Source: an uncultured Latescibacterota bacterium
Lineage (GTDB): Bacteria > Latescibacterota > UBA2968
NCBI GenBank assembly: GCA_958295785.1
Contig: OY282377.1
Span: 3,970,896-4,034,895 of the forward strand
Direction: 5' to 3'
Length of the DNA stretch: 64,000 nucleotides
Shown here: positions 1-8,942 of the stretch, piece by piece
Layout: each line of letters opens with the position of its first letter
Position numbering within the stretch: the stretch's first letter is position 1
Position numbers and translations under genes: made by a program
The notes under the pieces: model-generated
Seen by the model: the letters and a program-made list of their open reading frames with translations, nothing else
What the model was told of the DNA's origin: nothing
The model's database searches: none

Positions 1-71
1 AGGCGTTCCTCTCCCTCGGGTGTTCCCTCCTCTGTTTCAGACGCTTGCTTTCTTTATGTGAGGGCTTCTTA
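1..71 (-). repeat. MITE-A, partial copy at window edge
   Basis: This matches one end of the 112-bp repeat seen whole at 5764-5875, 21021-21132 and 27629-27740. The outer end, GAGGGCTTC at 60-68, faces right, and the rest lies beyond the window. It replaces the left end of the neighbouring MITE-B copy, so it inserted into or recombined with that element. Confidence 0.75.
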
Positions 72-492
72 ATGATTCCCTTGACGTTACCTAGGCATTC
101 AGAAAAGCCATGGCAAAAAGGCCATCCCAAAAGACCCTCCGATAAAACCATCGCGCACAGCGCGCAAGGCCGTCTCGCAACCCACCTCCCTCTTGCAACC
201 CACCTCGCAGGCCAGCGCATGGTGTGCGACCCGCAAAGCGCTTTGCGCTGTGCAGAGCCCCCCTCGGCGCATGAGAGCGGCATTTTTTGCTTCCTTTTTT
301 TGCTGTTGAAAAAAAGGAGGTCGCCGCACGCCGTAGGCACAGGCGTAGCCAACGCATCGAAGGCAACCCACGAGGAGGCAGAACCCAACGCTTGAGACAA
401 GCACCGCATGATCTCTGAGGAGCGTCTGTTCCCCATTTCTCCTGCCTCCCTGATGGGAGGCAGGAGACGGACAAAGAAAAATCAAATGGGTA
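72..492 (+). repeat. MITE-B copy 1 (left end lost)
   Basis: The body matches the copies at 46006-46509 and 56941-57389 (GATTCCCTTGACGTTAC start, GCACAGCGCGCAAGGC core, a run beside TGCTGTTGAAAAAAAGG). The right terminal repeat is present (…AAATCAAATGGGTA, 479-492). The left one is missing where MITE-A begins. Short open frames here are not conserved between copies, so I call no gene. The internal inverted stretches could fold as RNA. Confidence 0.75.
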
Positions 493-627
493 TAAGACCC
501 CATCCATATAGCGAAACGCCCCATGCGTTTCCAGCGTGAAATCATATCATACAAAGCGCGCCCCAACTGCCATTCTGACTCACGCCAGCGCGCGAGATCG
601 GATCGCATTCGGAGAGGAGTCTATGTC

Positions 628-1050
628 ATGGCAAATCCCCTAACGAGCGTGAACGCAATCGAAACGGATCGCATGCCCCCTTTATTGCCCACGCTGGTAA
701 CCTCTGAAGGGGTAATCTACCCCTTAATGGCCGCGCCCTTGTTGTTGGAAGCCGAGCGTGCCGTAAAAGCCGCACAAGCGGCAATAGACGCCGGGCATAA
801 AGGGATCGCCATTTTGGGCGCCCTCAAAGAAAGCGATTCACAGGGGAGCGAAAAAGACCTCCGTCGCGAGTTCCTATACCCAGTGGGCACTGCGATCGAC
901 ATTGCGCGATCATCGCGCCCGCCCGCCGGCCAGATGCAGGGGCTCGTTCAGGGCATGGCGCGCCTCGCGCTGACGGACGTGTTGCAGTCGCATCCCTTGG
1001 GAACGATTTTTGTGTGGCCTGTTATACTCGGTATGGGAAATCTCCGTTAA
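628..1050 (+). pseudogene. lon: Lon protease N-terminal domain fragment
   Basis: The frame starts at ATG 628 behind GGAGAGGAG (611-619). Residues about 14-125 resemble the Lon substrate-binding domain: LPTLVTSEGVIYPLMAAPLL, then an 'AILGALKES' strand, then 'LYPVGTAIDIAR' and 'GLVQGMARLAL'. Full-length Lon is about 800 residues. Here homology stops near residue 128 and the frame ends with an unrelated tail at 1050. The AAA+ and Ser-Lys protease domains are absent, so this cannot be an active protease. It could be a free-standing LON-domain protein, but the unrelated tail and repeat-rich surroundings favour a truncated remnant. Confidence 0.7.
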
Positions 1051-1580
1051 AGCGTGTAGATCAAGGAGCGTCAAGTTTTGTGGGAAATAATCGTACTGAG
1101 GGTAAAGAATTGTTGTTGGGGTAAAGGATTGTGTTTGAGATGGGGTTGGTTGGGCGTTTTGGTGATGATGTCGAGCTTGTTTTCTTGTGCATTTCCTCGG
1201 CCATTGACGCCGGTCAAACCCGTCAAAGATAGGCCCTGTCTCAAAGATAGGCCCTGTCTCATCGAGAGATGCAAAAAGCAAAAATGTTATCTGTCTGTTG
1301 TTGAAAGTGAACGGCGATATATTTGTTTTTTTAGGTATCATGGTAGGTGTCAGATTCATTGCGTTTTGGATTTTCTGACGGGCATGATCGGGATTTTCTG
1401 ACGGGCATGATCGGGAGGTGCCTGTCAGAAAAAAATAAGCAGTAAAGTCTGTATAATTTCGATTTTTCGGTCGTTTTTTCACTAGTATATAGAAGGAAGC
1501 GACCCGGGGTGGAGATGTGCTGGTGATAAAAATTTGAAAATTTTGTGAAAAAGCGATAGTAGTCTATTGCCTTTTGTCGT
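1051..1580. other. Gap with two short tandem duplications
   Basis: I see no convincing gene here. There are two imperfect short tandem duplications: AAAGATAGGCCCTGTCTC twice at about 1226-1261, and TTTTCTGACGGGCATGATCG twice at about 1372-1413. The second is followed by TGCCTGTCAGAAAAA, which is complementary to part of the unit. Base composition is more AT-rich than the housekeeping regions. Confidence 0.5.
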
Positions 1581-1768
1581 ATGAGAAAATGGCGGTGCAT
1601 TGTGAGACAGACATTGGGTGTTGTTGAGGCGTCAGATGGAGGCGATAAGGACGAGCGGCGGGGGATGTTGGGAGGGATGCAGGGGATGATGAAGGGGTGG
1701 TTGTTGTCACGGGTTTTAGAATGGGTGGTGAAAGAAAAAAAGGGAAATGAGGATGGACGTATTAGAGA

Positions 1769-2860
1769 TAGGACTTACGCATGCTGAGTTAAAAAAGGGT
1801 GCAATTCCGTAAAATTTATCACTTTGAGGAGGTGTCAATGCGCCAACCGACGCGTTTGGATTACTGTCAGTATCTGCTTAGCAGTCCCCTCAACTATACG
1901 CTGACCCATTTCGCCGACCATAGCGAAGGGTTCAGTCATGATATGATCAACCGCTATCTCGCCGGTGATCGTATCCCGCCCCGCTTGGTGTGGGAACACG
2001 TCAAAGACCACATCGCGTTGACGCCCAAAGGCTATGTGATCTTTGATGACACGGTTTTAGACAAGCGACACGCACGCAAGATCGCGTTAGTGCGCCGTCA
2101 ATATAGCGGCAACGCCCAAGGCGTCATCAATGGCATCGGGGTGGTCACATGTGTCTATGTCAATCCGCAAGAGGATCGGTTCTGGCTGATTGACTATCGG
2201 ATTTATGATCCGCAAGGCGATGGCAAAACCAAATTGGATCATCTCAAGGACATGCTCTCTGGGTTGGTCTATCAGAAGGACCTTCCTTTTACCGGGGTCT
2301 TGATGGACAGTTGGTATGCGACCAAAACGGTCATGCTACACATAGAGCAGATGCAAAAAACCTATTATTGTCCCCTCAAGACGAACCGGCGCGTGGACGA
2401 TTCGGCAGGCACAATCCCCTACCAGCGCGTAGATAGCTTAACTTGGACTCAAGCGGAGCGCAAACAAGGCAAGTCCATTAAAATCAGAGGGTTTCCCAAA
2501 GACCACAAAGTGAAATTATTCCGGGTGGCGTCTGCTGCCAGACGCACGGCGTATGTCGTGACCAACGACCATGCTCAAAACGATTCTTCAGTGGTACAAC
2601 AGGTGTGTCACCAAAGATGGAAAATTGAGCAATTTCACCGCGAAGTCAAACAAGTGACCGGGCTTGAAAAGTGTCAATGCCGGTTGGCACGCATTGTACG
2701 AAATCATATTGGGTGTGCGATGTTAGTTTGGATAAGACTCGAGCAGGTGGCCTATCAAACAGGACAAACCATTTATCAAGTCAAATACCGAGGGCTGGCT
2801 GACTTCTTGAGACAACAACTCAAAGCACCTCATATTCCAATGGTGATTGCGTAAGTCCTA
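1769..2860 (+). mobile_element. Insertion sequence, copy 1 (IS701-like), intact
   Basis: This is a 1,092-bp element with 13-bp perfect terminal inverted repeats (TAGGACTTACGCA at 1769-1781, complement at 2848-2860). It is flanked by a 5-bp direct repeat AGAGA (1764-1768 and 2861-2865), the footprint of transposition. It carries one transposase gene. A nearly identical copy lies at 3769-4860. The protein and the end sequence resemble elements common in cyanobacteria that are annotated as IS701 family; the family name is from memory. Confidence 0.9.
1838..2854 (+). CDS. IS701-like DDE transposase
   Basis: This 338-residue transposase would catalyse movement of the surrounding IS. ATG 1838 was chosen because GAGGAGGT (1826-1833) sits five bases upstream. 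The DDE fold shows in 'VIFDDTVLDK' (first Asp, about residue 70), 'GVLMDSWYATK' (second Asp, about 155) and 'RWKIEQFHREVKQVTGLE' (Glu with the Y/H-R-x-x-K-type signature, about 267). The frame ends six bases before the right inverted repeat. The element looks competent, so it is the likely source of enzyme for the broken copy downstream. Confidence 0.88.
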   Translation: MRQPTRLDYCQYLLSSPLNYTLTHFADHSEGFSHDMINRYLAGDRIPPRLVWEHVKDHIALTPKGYVIFDDTVLDKRHARKIALVRRQYSGNAQGVINGIGVVTCVYVNPQEDRFWLIDYRIYDPQGDGKTKLDHLKDMLSGLVYQKDLPFTGVLMDSWYATKTVMLHIEQMQKTYYCPLKTNRRVDDSAGTIPYQRVDSLTWTQAERKQGKSIKIRGFPKDHKVKLFRVASAARRTAYVVTNDHAQNDSSVVQQVCHQRWKIEQFHREVKQVTGLEKCQCRLARIVRNHIGCAMLVWIRLEQVAYQTGQTIYQVKYRGLADFLRQQLKAPHIPMVIA

Positions 2861-3123
2861 AGAGAGTTGCTTTTACAGAGAAAAGTGCTTGTAGTGTGGG
2901 ATGGAAAGCAGATATTTGTAACAAAGAAAAATGGAGAGAAGAGGGAAAGTTTGTATTGGCGGAAGCGTTTGGTCAAGGGATTGATGGATTTAGGACATGA
3001 GAGGGATGATGCTTGGAAGATTTTGATATTGTGGGATAAGTTGACGGATGGGGGCGAGAAGTCTATTTATGATGTGATCTGATTATGGTTTATGGTGATT
3101 GGTGAATAGAAAGGAGATCTATA

Positions 3124-3342
3124 ATGGCGGATATGATAGCGGATTTGAAACATAAGGTTGGCAAGTCTATTAGTCGCTTGAGACAAATGAACCTCATAGG
3201 GTGCCGGCTTCTGTGGCGCGTTATGAGGGGGTTTTTCAGAATGTATTGAATGAGGTTCATGCTCCTGATATTGCTCATGATGTCTATGTTTTGCAGGGCG
3301 ATATCGTTGTGCCGAGTGGGACGGGACGGAAAATAAGGTCTG
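3124..3342 (+). pseudogene. Small frameshifted ORF
   Basis: ATG 3124 follows AAAGGAG (3112-3118), and the frame reads 'MADMIADLKHKVGKSISR' before running into an unrelated tail. In another frame the reading continues more naturally from about 3190 as 'NEPHRVPASVARYEGVFQNV' and 'DIAHDVYVLQGDIVVPSG'. One base change would join the two. I do not recognise the family. The second frame stays open to 3632, but composition changes after about 3340. It may be a sequencing indel, a decayed gene, or two overlapping small genes. Confidence 0.35.
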
Positions 3343-3589
3343 TTCCGACTCTTACAAGCGCCAAACCAAATCTGCCATCCCATTTTCTTCGTGCTTCAAA
3401 CAATCGCACCGCGCCCTGCGCCGACGAACCCGCATTCTGCATGTCAGGACGCGCGCATGCGTCTGTCCCTCGGAGAACCCGTTGTTGCCATCCCCGACTT
3501 TTTCGCCAAACCCTCAAACGCCCCAACAACCGCATCATTGACACACACCAAGCCAAGCACCGAGTGATCACGCAAATCGAGCAAAATAA

Positions 3590-3626
3590 CGCCCAGTCGC
3601 ACAATGACCGGGCGTTTTTATTTTTT
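3590..3626 (+). terminator. Intrinsic terminator
   Basis: The stem CGCCCAGTC / GACCGGGCG has a 7-base loop and is followed by TTTTTATTTTTT. It is oriented for plus-strand transcription, although no clear intact plus-strand gene precedes it. It probably belonged to a gene now lost from 3343-3589, where I see no convincing coding frame. Confidence 0.75.
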
Positions 3627-3768
3627 GGGTAGATAAAATTCAATGAATGGCAAATGCGGGAATTAGGTCAGCTAGCGACGGGCTCTTTTTGACTTTGAGC
3701 ACAAACGTCAGGCGTCAATAAGAGCACCCAAAAGAAAACGCCAAACACAACAGGCCATCTGTCATTCA

Positions 3769-4860
3769 TAGGACTTACGCATGCTGAGTTAAAAAAGGGT
3801 GCAATTCCGTAAAATTTATCACTTTGAGGAGGTGTCAATGGACCGACCGACGCGTTTGGATTACTGTCAGTATCTGCTTAGCAGTCCCCTCAACGATACC
3901 CTGACCCATTTCGCCGACCATAGCGAAGGGTTCAGTCATGATAGGATCAACCGCTATCTCGCCGGTGAGCGTATCCCACCCCGCTTGGTGTGGGAACACG
4001 TCAAAGACCACATCGCGTTGACGCCTGAAGGCGATGTGATCTTTGATGACACGGTTTTAGACAAGCGACACGCACGCAAGATCGCGTTAGTGCGCCGTCA
4101 ATATAGCGGCAACGCCCAAGGCGTCATCAACGGCATCGGGGTGGTCACATGTGTCTATGTCCATCCGCAACAGGATCGGTTCTGGCTGATTGACTATCGG
4201 ATTTATGACCCGCAAGGCGATGGCAAAACCAAATTGGATCCTCTCAAGGACATGCTCTCTGGGTTGGTCTATCAGAAGCGCCTTCCTTTTACCGGGGTCT
4301 TGATGGACAGTTGGTATGCGACTAAAACGGTCATGCTACACATAGAGCAGATGCAAAAAACCTATTCTTGTCCCCTCAAGACGAACCGGCGCGTGGACGA
4401 GTAGGCAGGCACAATCCCCTACCAGCGCGTAGATAGCTTAACTTGGACGAAAGCGCAACGCAAACAAGGCAAGTCAATTAAAATCAGAGGGTTCCCCAAA
4501 GACCACAAAGTGAAATTATTCCGGGGGGCGTCTGCTGCCAGACGCACGGCGTATGTCGTGACTAACGACCATGCTCAAAACGATTCTTCAGGGGTACAAC
4601 AGGTGTGTCACCAAAGATGGAAAATTGAGCAATTTCACCGCGAAGTCAAACAAGTGACCGGGCTTGAAAAGTGTCAATGTCGGTTGGCACGCATTGTACG
4701 AAATCATATGGGGTGTGCGATGTTAGTTTGGATAAGACTCGCGCAGGTGGCCTATCAAACAGGACAAACCATTTATCAAGTCAAATACCGGGGGCTGGCT
4801 GACTTCTTGAGACAACAACTCAAAGCACCTCATATTCCAATGGTGATTGCGTAAGTCCTA
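3769..4860 (+). mobile_element. Insertion sequence, copy 2 (IS701-like)
   Basis: This has the same length (1,092 bp) and ends as copy 1, and differs from it by scattered point changes. The 5-bp direct repeat ATTCA (3764-3768 and 4861-4865) shows it inserted independently of copy 1. Its transposase carries an in-frame stop, so it could move only with enzyme from another copy. Confidence 0.9.
3838..4854 (+). pseudogene. Transposase with premature TAG
   Basis: This is collinear with the intact transposase at 1838-2854. Codon 189 is TAG (4402-4404), where copy 1 has TCG, and the preceding codon also differs (GAG against GAT). The rest of the frame stays open to 4854, including the Glu-bearing C-terminal region. 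The single nonsense change removes the catalytic Glu from the translated part. There are no indels, so inactivation looks recent. Confidence 0.85.
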
Positions 4861-4874
4861 ATTCATAACCATTC

Positions 4875-5572
4875 CTATTTGTGATCCGATTGACCGGCCC
4901 CACTCAAATGCAATCCCACCAGGCGAGCAACCCGCACCACCAGATACGTCTGACCCCAAACGGCTTCCAACAGGGTCAGGTTTTGCGCCATCCAACTCAC
5001 CGGCGTTATCGCTCCGTACCCCAAAGGGGTCAGCCTGACAAATGAAAAATAAATCAACTCTGAAAACTCGCCCGACGTGTGAACCGGCAATGAAATCGCA
5101 GCGGGGTCGAGCAAGAGCAAGATGGGATAGAAAAACGCCCACAACAACCCGCTGAGAAATGAGACGGCAATTCCCCCTGAATGGTATCTGCCGCGATCAT
5201 CTTCTCAGAGAAAATCCGGTCCAAAAAAACCACGAGACATATCCCGTAAAACGAGGCATAAACACCGAGCAAGGCCAACGCAACCCCTTCAGATACGGCC
5301 TCTGAAACGGCCCTCAGATCCATCCACAACGAAAATCCAAACCCCAACAATCCGAGAACCACACACAACCCAAAGAGCACCTTGGCAAGGCCAAGCGGCC
5401 AGAGCACCACGGCCATAACCAACAAGAAAAGAAAGGGCACAAAGGACTGCGCTTCGCGCGCCAACAACGGCTTCACCACAAGAAGAAAAACCACTGACAG
5501 GCCGAGAAAGGGGGACCTGTCATCCGAAAAGCGAAATCTCGCCGCTCGTCCTTGCTCAGCTGATCGGTTCAC
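4875..5572 (-). pseudogene. Ion channel protein, frameshifted
   Basis: Read from GTG 5572, the protein has two or more hydrophobic stretches ('LGLSVVFLLVVKPLLA', 'FLFLLVMAVVLWPLGLAKVL', 'GLCVVLGLLGFGFSLW'). After the frame change come 'LLWAFFYPILLLLDP' and a potassium-channel-like pore, 'FSFVRLTPLGYGAITP', then 'VWGQTYLVVRVARLVGLHL'. The break lies in a G-run near 5170-5180; shifting by one there joins both frames. The filter has T-P-L-G-Y-G followed by A rather than the usual D. The upstream frame runs into MITE-A, so the start is uncertain. It may be a real pseudogene or a homopolymer error. Confidence 0.65.
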
Positions 5573-5763
5573 ACGCGTTCCCAAAGCGACATCAAAAAAA
5601 TGAACACGCAATATATTCCGCTTCCCGGGGCCCAAGTCGAGAAAGGGACCGCCAGTGTCGAACAAAATACAAAATTGGAAGCCCGCGCGCGCAAGGTGTT
5701 CGGGCAGGTCAAAAAAGCAGGGGCCCTCCCCCCCAAGGTGCCCCGAGAAGTGGGCACGGCCTT

Positions 5764-5875
5764 GAAGCCCTAACATAAAGAAAGCAAGCGTCTGAAACAG
5801 AGGAGTGAACACCCGCAGGTACGCCTCAAAGGCGGCCTCTCACAAATCCATGGCAACGCTTTCTGTTAGGGACTC
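5764..5875 (+). repeat. MITE-A, complete solo copy
   Basis: This 112-bp element starts GAAGCCCTAACATAAAG and ends GTTAGGGACTC, so its own ends are imperfect inverted repeats. It is the same unit that bounds the CRISPR region at both sides. No matching target duplication is visible here (left flank CTT, right flank TAA). It separates a truncated secreted-protein ORF on its right from the channel gene on its left. Confidence 0.8.
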
Positions 5876-5977
5876 TAAGGATTCTTTGTTCAACGGAAGA
5901 TCATTCGGACCGCATCCGCCATCCCGCAGAATGAAACCCGGCATAATCAACAGTACCACCAACGAATATACACGCAT
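5840..5977 (-). pseudogene. Secreted small protein truncated by MITE-A
   Basis: ATG 5977 follows a good AAGGAG site. The product begins 'MRVYSLVVLLIMPGFIL', a signal-peptide-like stretch, then 'RDGGCGPNDLPLNKES'. The frame then enters MITE-A at 5875 and stops at 5840 after 45 residues. The C-terminus is therefore encoded by the repeat. The lost part of the gene is not recognisable on the other side. It lies just downstream of the HEAT lipoprotein on the same strand and may once have been in that operon. Confidence 0.45.
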
Positions 5978-6084
5978 CTGTTACTCCTTTTTTAGCACGC
6001 GGGGAAGGCCAATTAGCCTTCCCCAATTTATGGTATCCCTTCAATTCTGGTTTCATTCCCTTTCCCTTGTGGCCTCTGCCCACA

Positions 6085-6561
6085 TCAAAAAAACTCTCCT
6101 CGCACGCGGCTTTCTTCAACATCTGCTTCACCGTCAAACTGCCTTAAATAACGCACTGCCCGCTCCATATCTTTTTTTACCCAAGCATCGGGTTCAGACG
6201 TCATCGCGCGTTCAAGTGCGGGAATGGCTTCGGGTTCTTCGAGTTGCATCAATGCCCAAGCGACAATTTGGCGCGCATCTCGATCTTGGTCTCCGAGCAT
6301 CAAAACGAGATCGCGCAATGCCTCCTTCGCCCGCAGCATTCCCAAGGCCCATGCGACCTTTGTTCGCACCTGTGGGACAGAGTCGCGCAAAGCAACGCGC
6401 AGATGGGGAATGGCCTCAGCAATTCGCTGCGCGCCAAAAAAGGATGCCGCATCCATGCGTTGCTCAATCGATCCAGACCGCAATTGATCGAAATAGTCGG
6501 CATACGGAGACCCGCATCCCAGAAAAAAAAGTATTGGCAGTATTTTTTTTATTCGATGCAT
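6085..6561 (-). CDS. HEAT-repeat lipoprotein
   Basis: This 158-residue protein has an N-terminal signal with a lipobox (ILFFLGC, Cys at about 16), so it is probably lipid-anchored in the envelope. The rest is made of HEAT-like helical pairs: '[20 protein letters not shown]', '[21 protein letters not shown]' and '[20 protein letters not shown]'. HEAT proteins are scaffolds, and no enzymatic motif is visible. The start at 6561 overlaps the end of hemL by 13 bases, which suggests translational coupling. A start at 6579 is also possible. The partner is unknown. Confidence 0.75.
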   Translation of the reverse strand: MHRIKKILPILFFLGCGSPYADYFDQLRSGSIEQRMDAASFFGAQRIAEAIPHLRVALRDSVPQVRTKVAWALGMLRAKEALRDLVLMLGDQDRDARQIVAWALMQLEEPEAIPALERAMTSEPDAWVKKDMERAVRYLRQFDGEADVEESRVRGEFF

Positions 6562-7838
6562 GCTTTTAATGCTTCGCAATTTGCCTTTACGGTCGCGTCA
6601 ATATCCGCGTCAGAATGTGCCATAGATACAAACGCGGCCTCGAACTGTGACGGTGCGAGATAAATACCTTGCTTGAGCATCTCTCGAAAATATCGGGCGA
6701 ATAGATCCTGATCGCACGCATTGGCAACATCAAATGAGGTCACGGGTGTTTCCGTGAAAAACAAGGTCATCATCGAACCCACTCGATTGGTCTGATATTG
6801 CAATCCCAGCGCGTTCAAATTTTCCCGAATGCCCATCTCCAACGCCCGCGCTTTTGCTTCCAATGCGTCATATACACCCGGCGCGCGCAATCTCCTCAAA
6901 GTCTCATATCCCGCTGTCATTGCCAGGGGATTGCCGGACAATGTGCCGGCTTGTGACACCATTTTGCCCAGCGGAGAAATATCCGACATGATTTCCCGCT
7001 TGCCCCCAAACGCGCCAACCGGCAACCCGCCGCCGATGATTTTCCCCAAAGTCGTCAAATCGGGCGTCACCCCATACAGGGCCTGCGCCCCGCCTGAACT
7101 GACGCGAAACCCGGTGATGACTTCGTCAAATATCAACACAATGCCCAATTCTGTGGTTAAATCTCGCAAGCCCTGTAAAAACCCCGGCGCAGGCGGAATC
7201 ACGCCCATGTTGCCCGCGATGGGTTCGACGATCACAGCGGCGATCTCATCCCTGTTTTCCGCAACGGCTTTTTGCACGGCTTCCAAGTCATTATAGGGCG
7301 CGGTGATCGAATCGGCTGCGGTTCCAGGTGTGACCCCAGGGCTGCTCGGCGCGCCCATCGTAAGCGCGGAAGACCCGGCGCGAATCAAAAAACTATCGGC
7401 GTGACCGTGCCAGCATCCCTCGAATTTGACAATTTTGTTTCGCCCCGTGTGTCCGCGCGCCAGTCGAATCGCCGACATCGTGGCTTCCGTGCCGGAATTG
7501 ACCATCCGCACCATTTCCACGCCTGGCACCATTTCGGCGACCAACTCGGCCATTTTGACTTCAATTTCAGTCGGCGCGCCAAAACTCGTTCCCGCTGCTG
7601 CCGCCGCATTGACCGCCGCAACGACTTCCGGATGGGCATGGCCCAAAATGAGCGGCCCCCAGGATCCCACAAAGTCGATATAAGACGCGCCATCCGCATC
7701 GGTAATTCGCGCCCCCTCACCGCGCACAATAAATAGGGGATCGCCACCTACGGGCCCAAATGCCCGCGCGGGGCTGTTCACACCGCCGGGAATGACTCGT
7801 CGCGCTGCGTCAAATAGTGCTTTTGAACGCGTACCCAA
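6549..7838 (-). CDS. hemL: Glutamate-1-semialdehyde 2,1-aminomutase
   Basis: This enzyme converts glutamate-1-semialdehyde to 5-aminolevulinate, the first committed step of tetrapyrrole synthesis by the C5 route, in the cytoplasm with PLP. The protein is 429 residues, the usual family length. Diagnostic parts are '[17 protein letters not shown]', '[17 protein letters not shown]', '[15 protein letters not shown]', '[11 protein letters not shown]' and the PLP-lysine region '[17 protein letters not shown]'. TTG 7838 was chosen over the longer frame because CGGAGGT lies just upstream and the family N-terminus begins here. It is followed by an overlapping lipoprotein gene. Confidence 0.95.
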   Translation of the reverse strand: MGTRSKALFDAARRVIPGGVNSPARAFGPVGGDPLFIVRGEGARITDADGASYIDFVGSWGPLILGHAHPEVVAAVNAAAAAGTSFGAPTEIEVKMAELVAEMVPGVEMVRMVNSGTEATMSAIRLARGHTGRNKIVKFEGCWHGHADSFLIRAGSSALTMGAPSSPGVTPGTAADSITAPYNDLEAVQKAVAENRDEIAAVIVEPIAGNMGVIPPAPGFLQGLRDLTTELGIVLIFDEVITGFRVSSGGAQALYGVTPDLTTLGKIIGGGLPVGAFGGKREIMSDISPLGKMVSQAGTLSGNPLAMTAGYETLRRLRAPGVYDALEAKARALEMGIRENLNALGLQYQTNRVGSMMTLFFTETPVTSFDVANACDQDLFARYFREMLKQGIYLAPSQFEAAFVSMAHSDADIDATVKANCEALKACIE

Positions 7839-8060
7839 ATTACACCTCCGAGAGAGAACGGGATAAAAGATGTAAAAAGCAATCTGCAATCAGCTTTCAG
7901 CCCTCCGCCCAAAGCGATGTATGGGCTGACCACTTGTTTTGCTGACTGCTGATAGCTAAGATACAAGAGTGGGCTTTTTAATAACTCCATACGCTTTATC
8001 CTGTCAAGTCAATTCCTTTCCCTTGCCAAACGCGACCACAATCCGTATATTGTCCACACG

Positions 8061-8134
8061 GCGGCAGTAGCTCAATTGGATAGAGCATCTGGCTTCGGAC
8101 CAGAGGGTTGGGGGTTCGAGTCCTCTCTGCCGCA
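8061..8134 (+). tRNA. tRNA-Arg (anticodon UCG)
   Basis: The cloverleaf is complete. The acceptor stem GCGGCAG pairs with CTGCCGC, the anticodon stem TCTGG pairs with CCAGA around loop CTTCGGA (anticodon TCG), and the T loop is GGTTCGAGTCC. The discriminator is A and no CCA is encoded. It reads CGA/CGG arginine codons. A T-run (8136-8141) and a strong hairpin terminator follow. Confidence 0.95.
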
Positions 8135-8142
8135 CTTTTTTG

Positions 8143-8179
8143 AGGCACTTGCGTCGGTTGCGTAAGTGCCTAAATTTTT
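8143..8179 (+). terminator. Terminator after tRNA-Arg
   Basis: An 11-bp stem, AGGCACTTGCG / CGTAAGTGCCT, with a 7-base loop is followed by AAATTTTT. It sits nine bases after the tRNA. Confidence 0.8.
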
Positions 8180-8210
8180 GCGATGCCAGAATATCCGTTT
8201 CCAACAGGTC

Positions 8211-8239
8211 TTGACAACATTGCGAGGTGTTGGTATAAT
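8211..8239 (+). promoter_or_regulatory. Perfect-consensus sigma-70 promoter
   Basis: TTGACA (8211-8216) and TATAAT (8234-8239) are separated by exactly 17 bases. The start of transcription would be near 8246. A Shine-Dalgarno-like AAGGAGGT follows at 8315-8322, but MITE-B begins at 8338 before any start codon. The promoter probably still reads through to the XRE gene at 8566. Confidence 0.8.
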
Positions 8240-8337
8240 AATACAACACATCTTTAGCTCTTTCCGCGCAGGAGCCAAAGGGAAAACGCTTGTAACATCA
8301 TCGTCATAACCAATAAGGAGGTGTATTTTCTCTCTAA

Positions 8338-8543
8338 TACCAATTTGATTTCAAGTTGTCCTTAGCCTGCATACCATTAGGTATTACGAAAAAGGCATGT
8401 CCATGCTGAGGCAACCGATAGGCTGACGAATCATCCCCTACCTGTGGGGTGAGCAAGGCAAGAGATGCTTCGACTACGCTCCTCTCAGCATGACGGGCGA
8501 AACCCTGAATGAAGATAGAGGCCAACAGCAAATCAATTTGGTA
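8338..8543 (+). repeat. MITE-B, short 206-bp copy
   Basis: The terminal inverted repeats are TACCAATTTGATTTCAAG…(8338-8361) and its imperfect complement ending …AAATCAATTTGGTA (8520-8543). The interior differs from the 450-500-bp copies, so only the ends are shared. It lies in the 5' untranslated region between the consensus promoter and the XRE gene. Confidence 0.8.
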
Positions 8544-8565
8544 TAATTCACAAAGGAGCCAAACT

Positions 8566-8940
8566 ATGGACAACCGTCACCAAACATTCGGTCAGCTTTT
8601 CAAAGCGAAGCGCGTTTCGCTCGGTATGGGCCTTCGCAAATTTTGCTTAATCAACGGCCTGGATCCCGGCAACGTGAGCAAGATTGAACGAGGCGTGTTG
8701 CAACCGCCCCAAAGAGAAGCGTTAAAGCGTTACCTTGGTTGCTTGGGCATTGAAGAAGGATCAGGCGAGTGGTTTAACTTTGCGGATCAAGCAGCCCTGG
8801 AAGCAGGCCAAATTCCACCGGATATTATGTCGAAAGAAAAAGCAATTAAACATTTGCCTGTCGTATTTCGAGCATTGAGGGGTGGCAAACCAACGAAAGA
8901 GGACTTTGAAAGGTTGGTCGAAATCATTCGGAGGAGTTAG
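8566..8940 (+). CDS. XRE-family DNA-binding regulator
   Basis: This 124-residue protein has an N-terminal helix-turn-helix ('FGQLFKAKRVSLGMGLRKFC', then 'LDPGNVSKIERG', about residues 8-50), the Cro/CI type. ATG 8566 follows AAAGGAG with good spacing. The next gene is an ImmA/IrrE-type peptidase two bases downstream. In such pairs the peptidase typically cleaves or pairs with the repressor in a stress- or toxin-antitoxin-like switch. Its regulator probably acts on this operon's own promoter at 8211. The partner is damaged, so the pair may be inactive. Confidence 0.8.
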   Translation: MDNRHQTFGQLFKAKRVSLGMGLRKFCLINGLDPGNVSKIERGVLQPPQREALKRYLGCLGIEEGSGEWFNFADQAALEAGQIPPDIMSKEKAIKHLPVVFRALRGGKPTKEDFERLVEIIRRS

Positions 8941-8942
8941 AA

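Larger units (their letters stand above)
1581..3082 (+). pseudogene. Unknown ORF split by IS copy 1
   Basis: The upstream part runs from ATG 1581 to 1768 and the downstream part from 2861 to the stop at 3082. If the IS (1769-2860) and one AGAGA target copy are removed, the last two bases of the upstream frame join the G at 2866 and the downstream frame continues exactly, giving about 134 codons. The product would be basic and lysine-rich, with 'MMKGWLLSRVLEWVVKEKK' before the break and 'RKRLVKGLMDLGHERDDAWK' after. I do not recognise the family. There is no strong ribosome-binding site, so the true start may lie elsewhere. Confidence 0.5.

Noticed and set aside
45-608. ORFs of 116-169 residues inside MITE-B copy 1
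   Set aside because: The other MITE-B copies break these frames, so they are not conserved coding sequence.
5600-5773. Plus-strand ORF starting 'MNTQYIPLPGAQVEKGT' that ends in MITE-A
   Set aside because: It is composition-plausible but lacks a ribosome-binding site and overlaps the minus-strand reading upstream of the channel; evidence is too weak to list.
8046-8051. Possible -10 box TATATT before tRNA-Arg
   Set aside because: No -35 element at suitable spacing was found.
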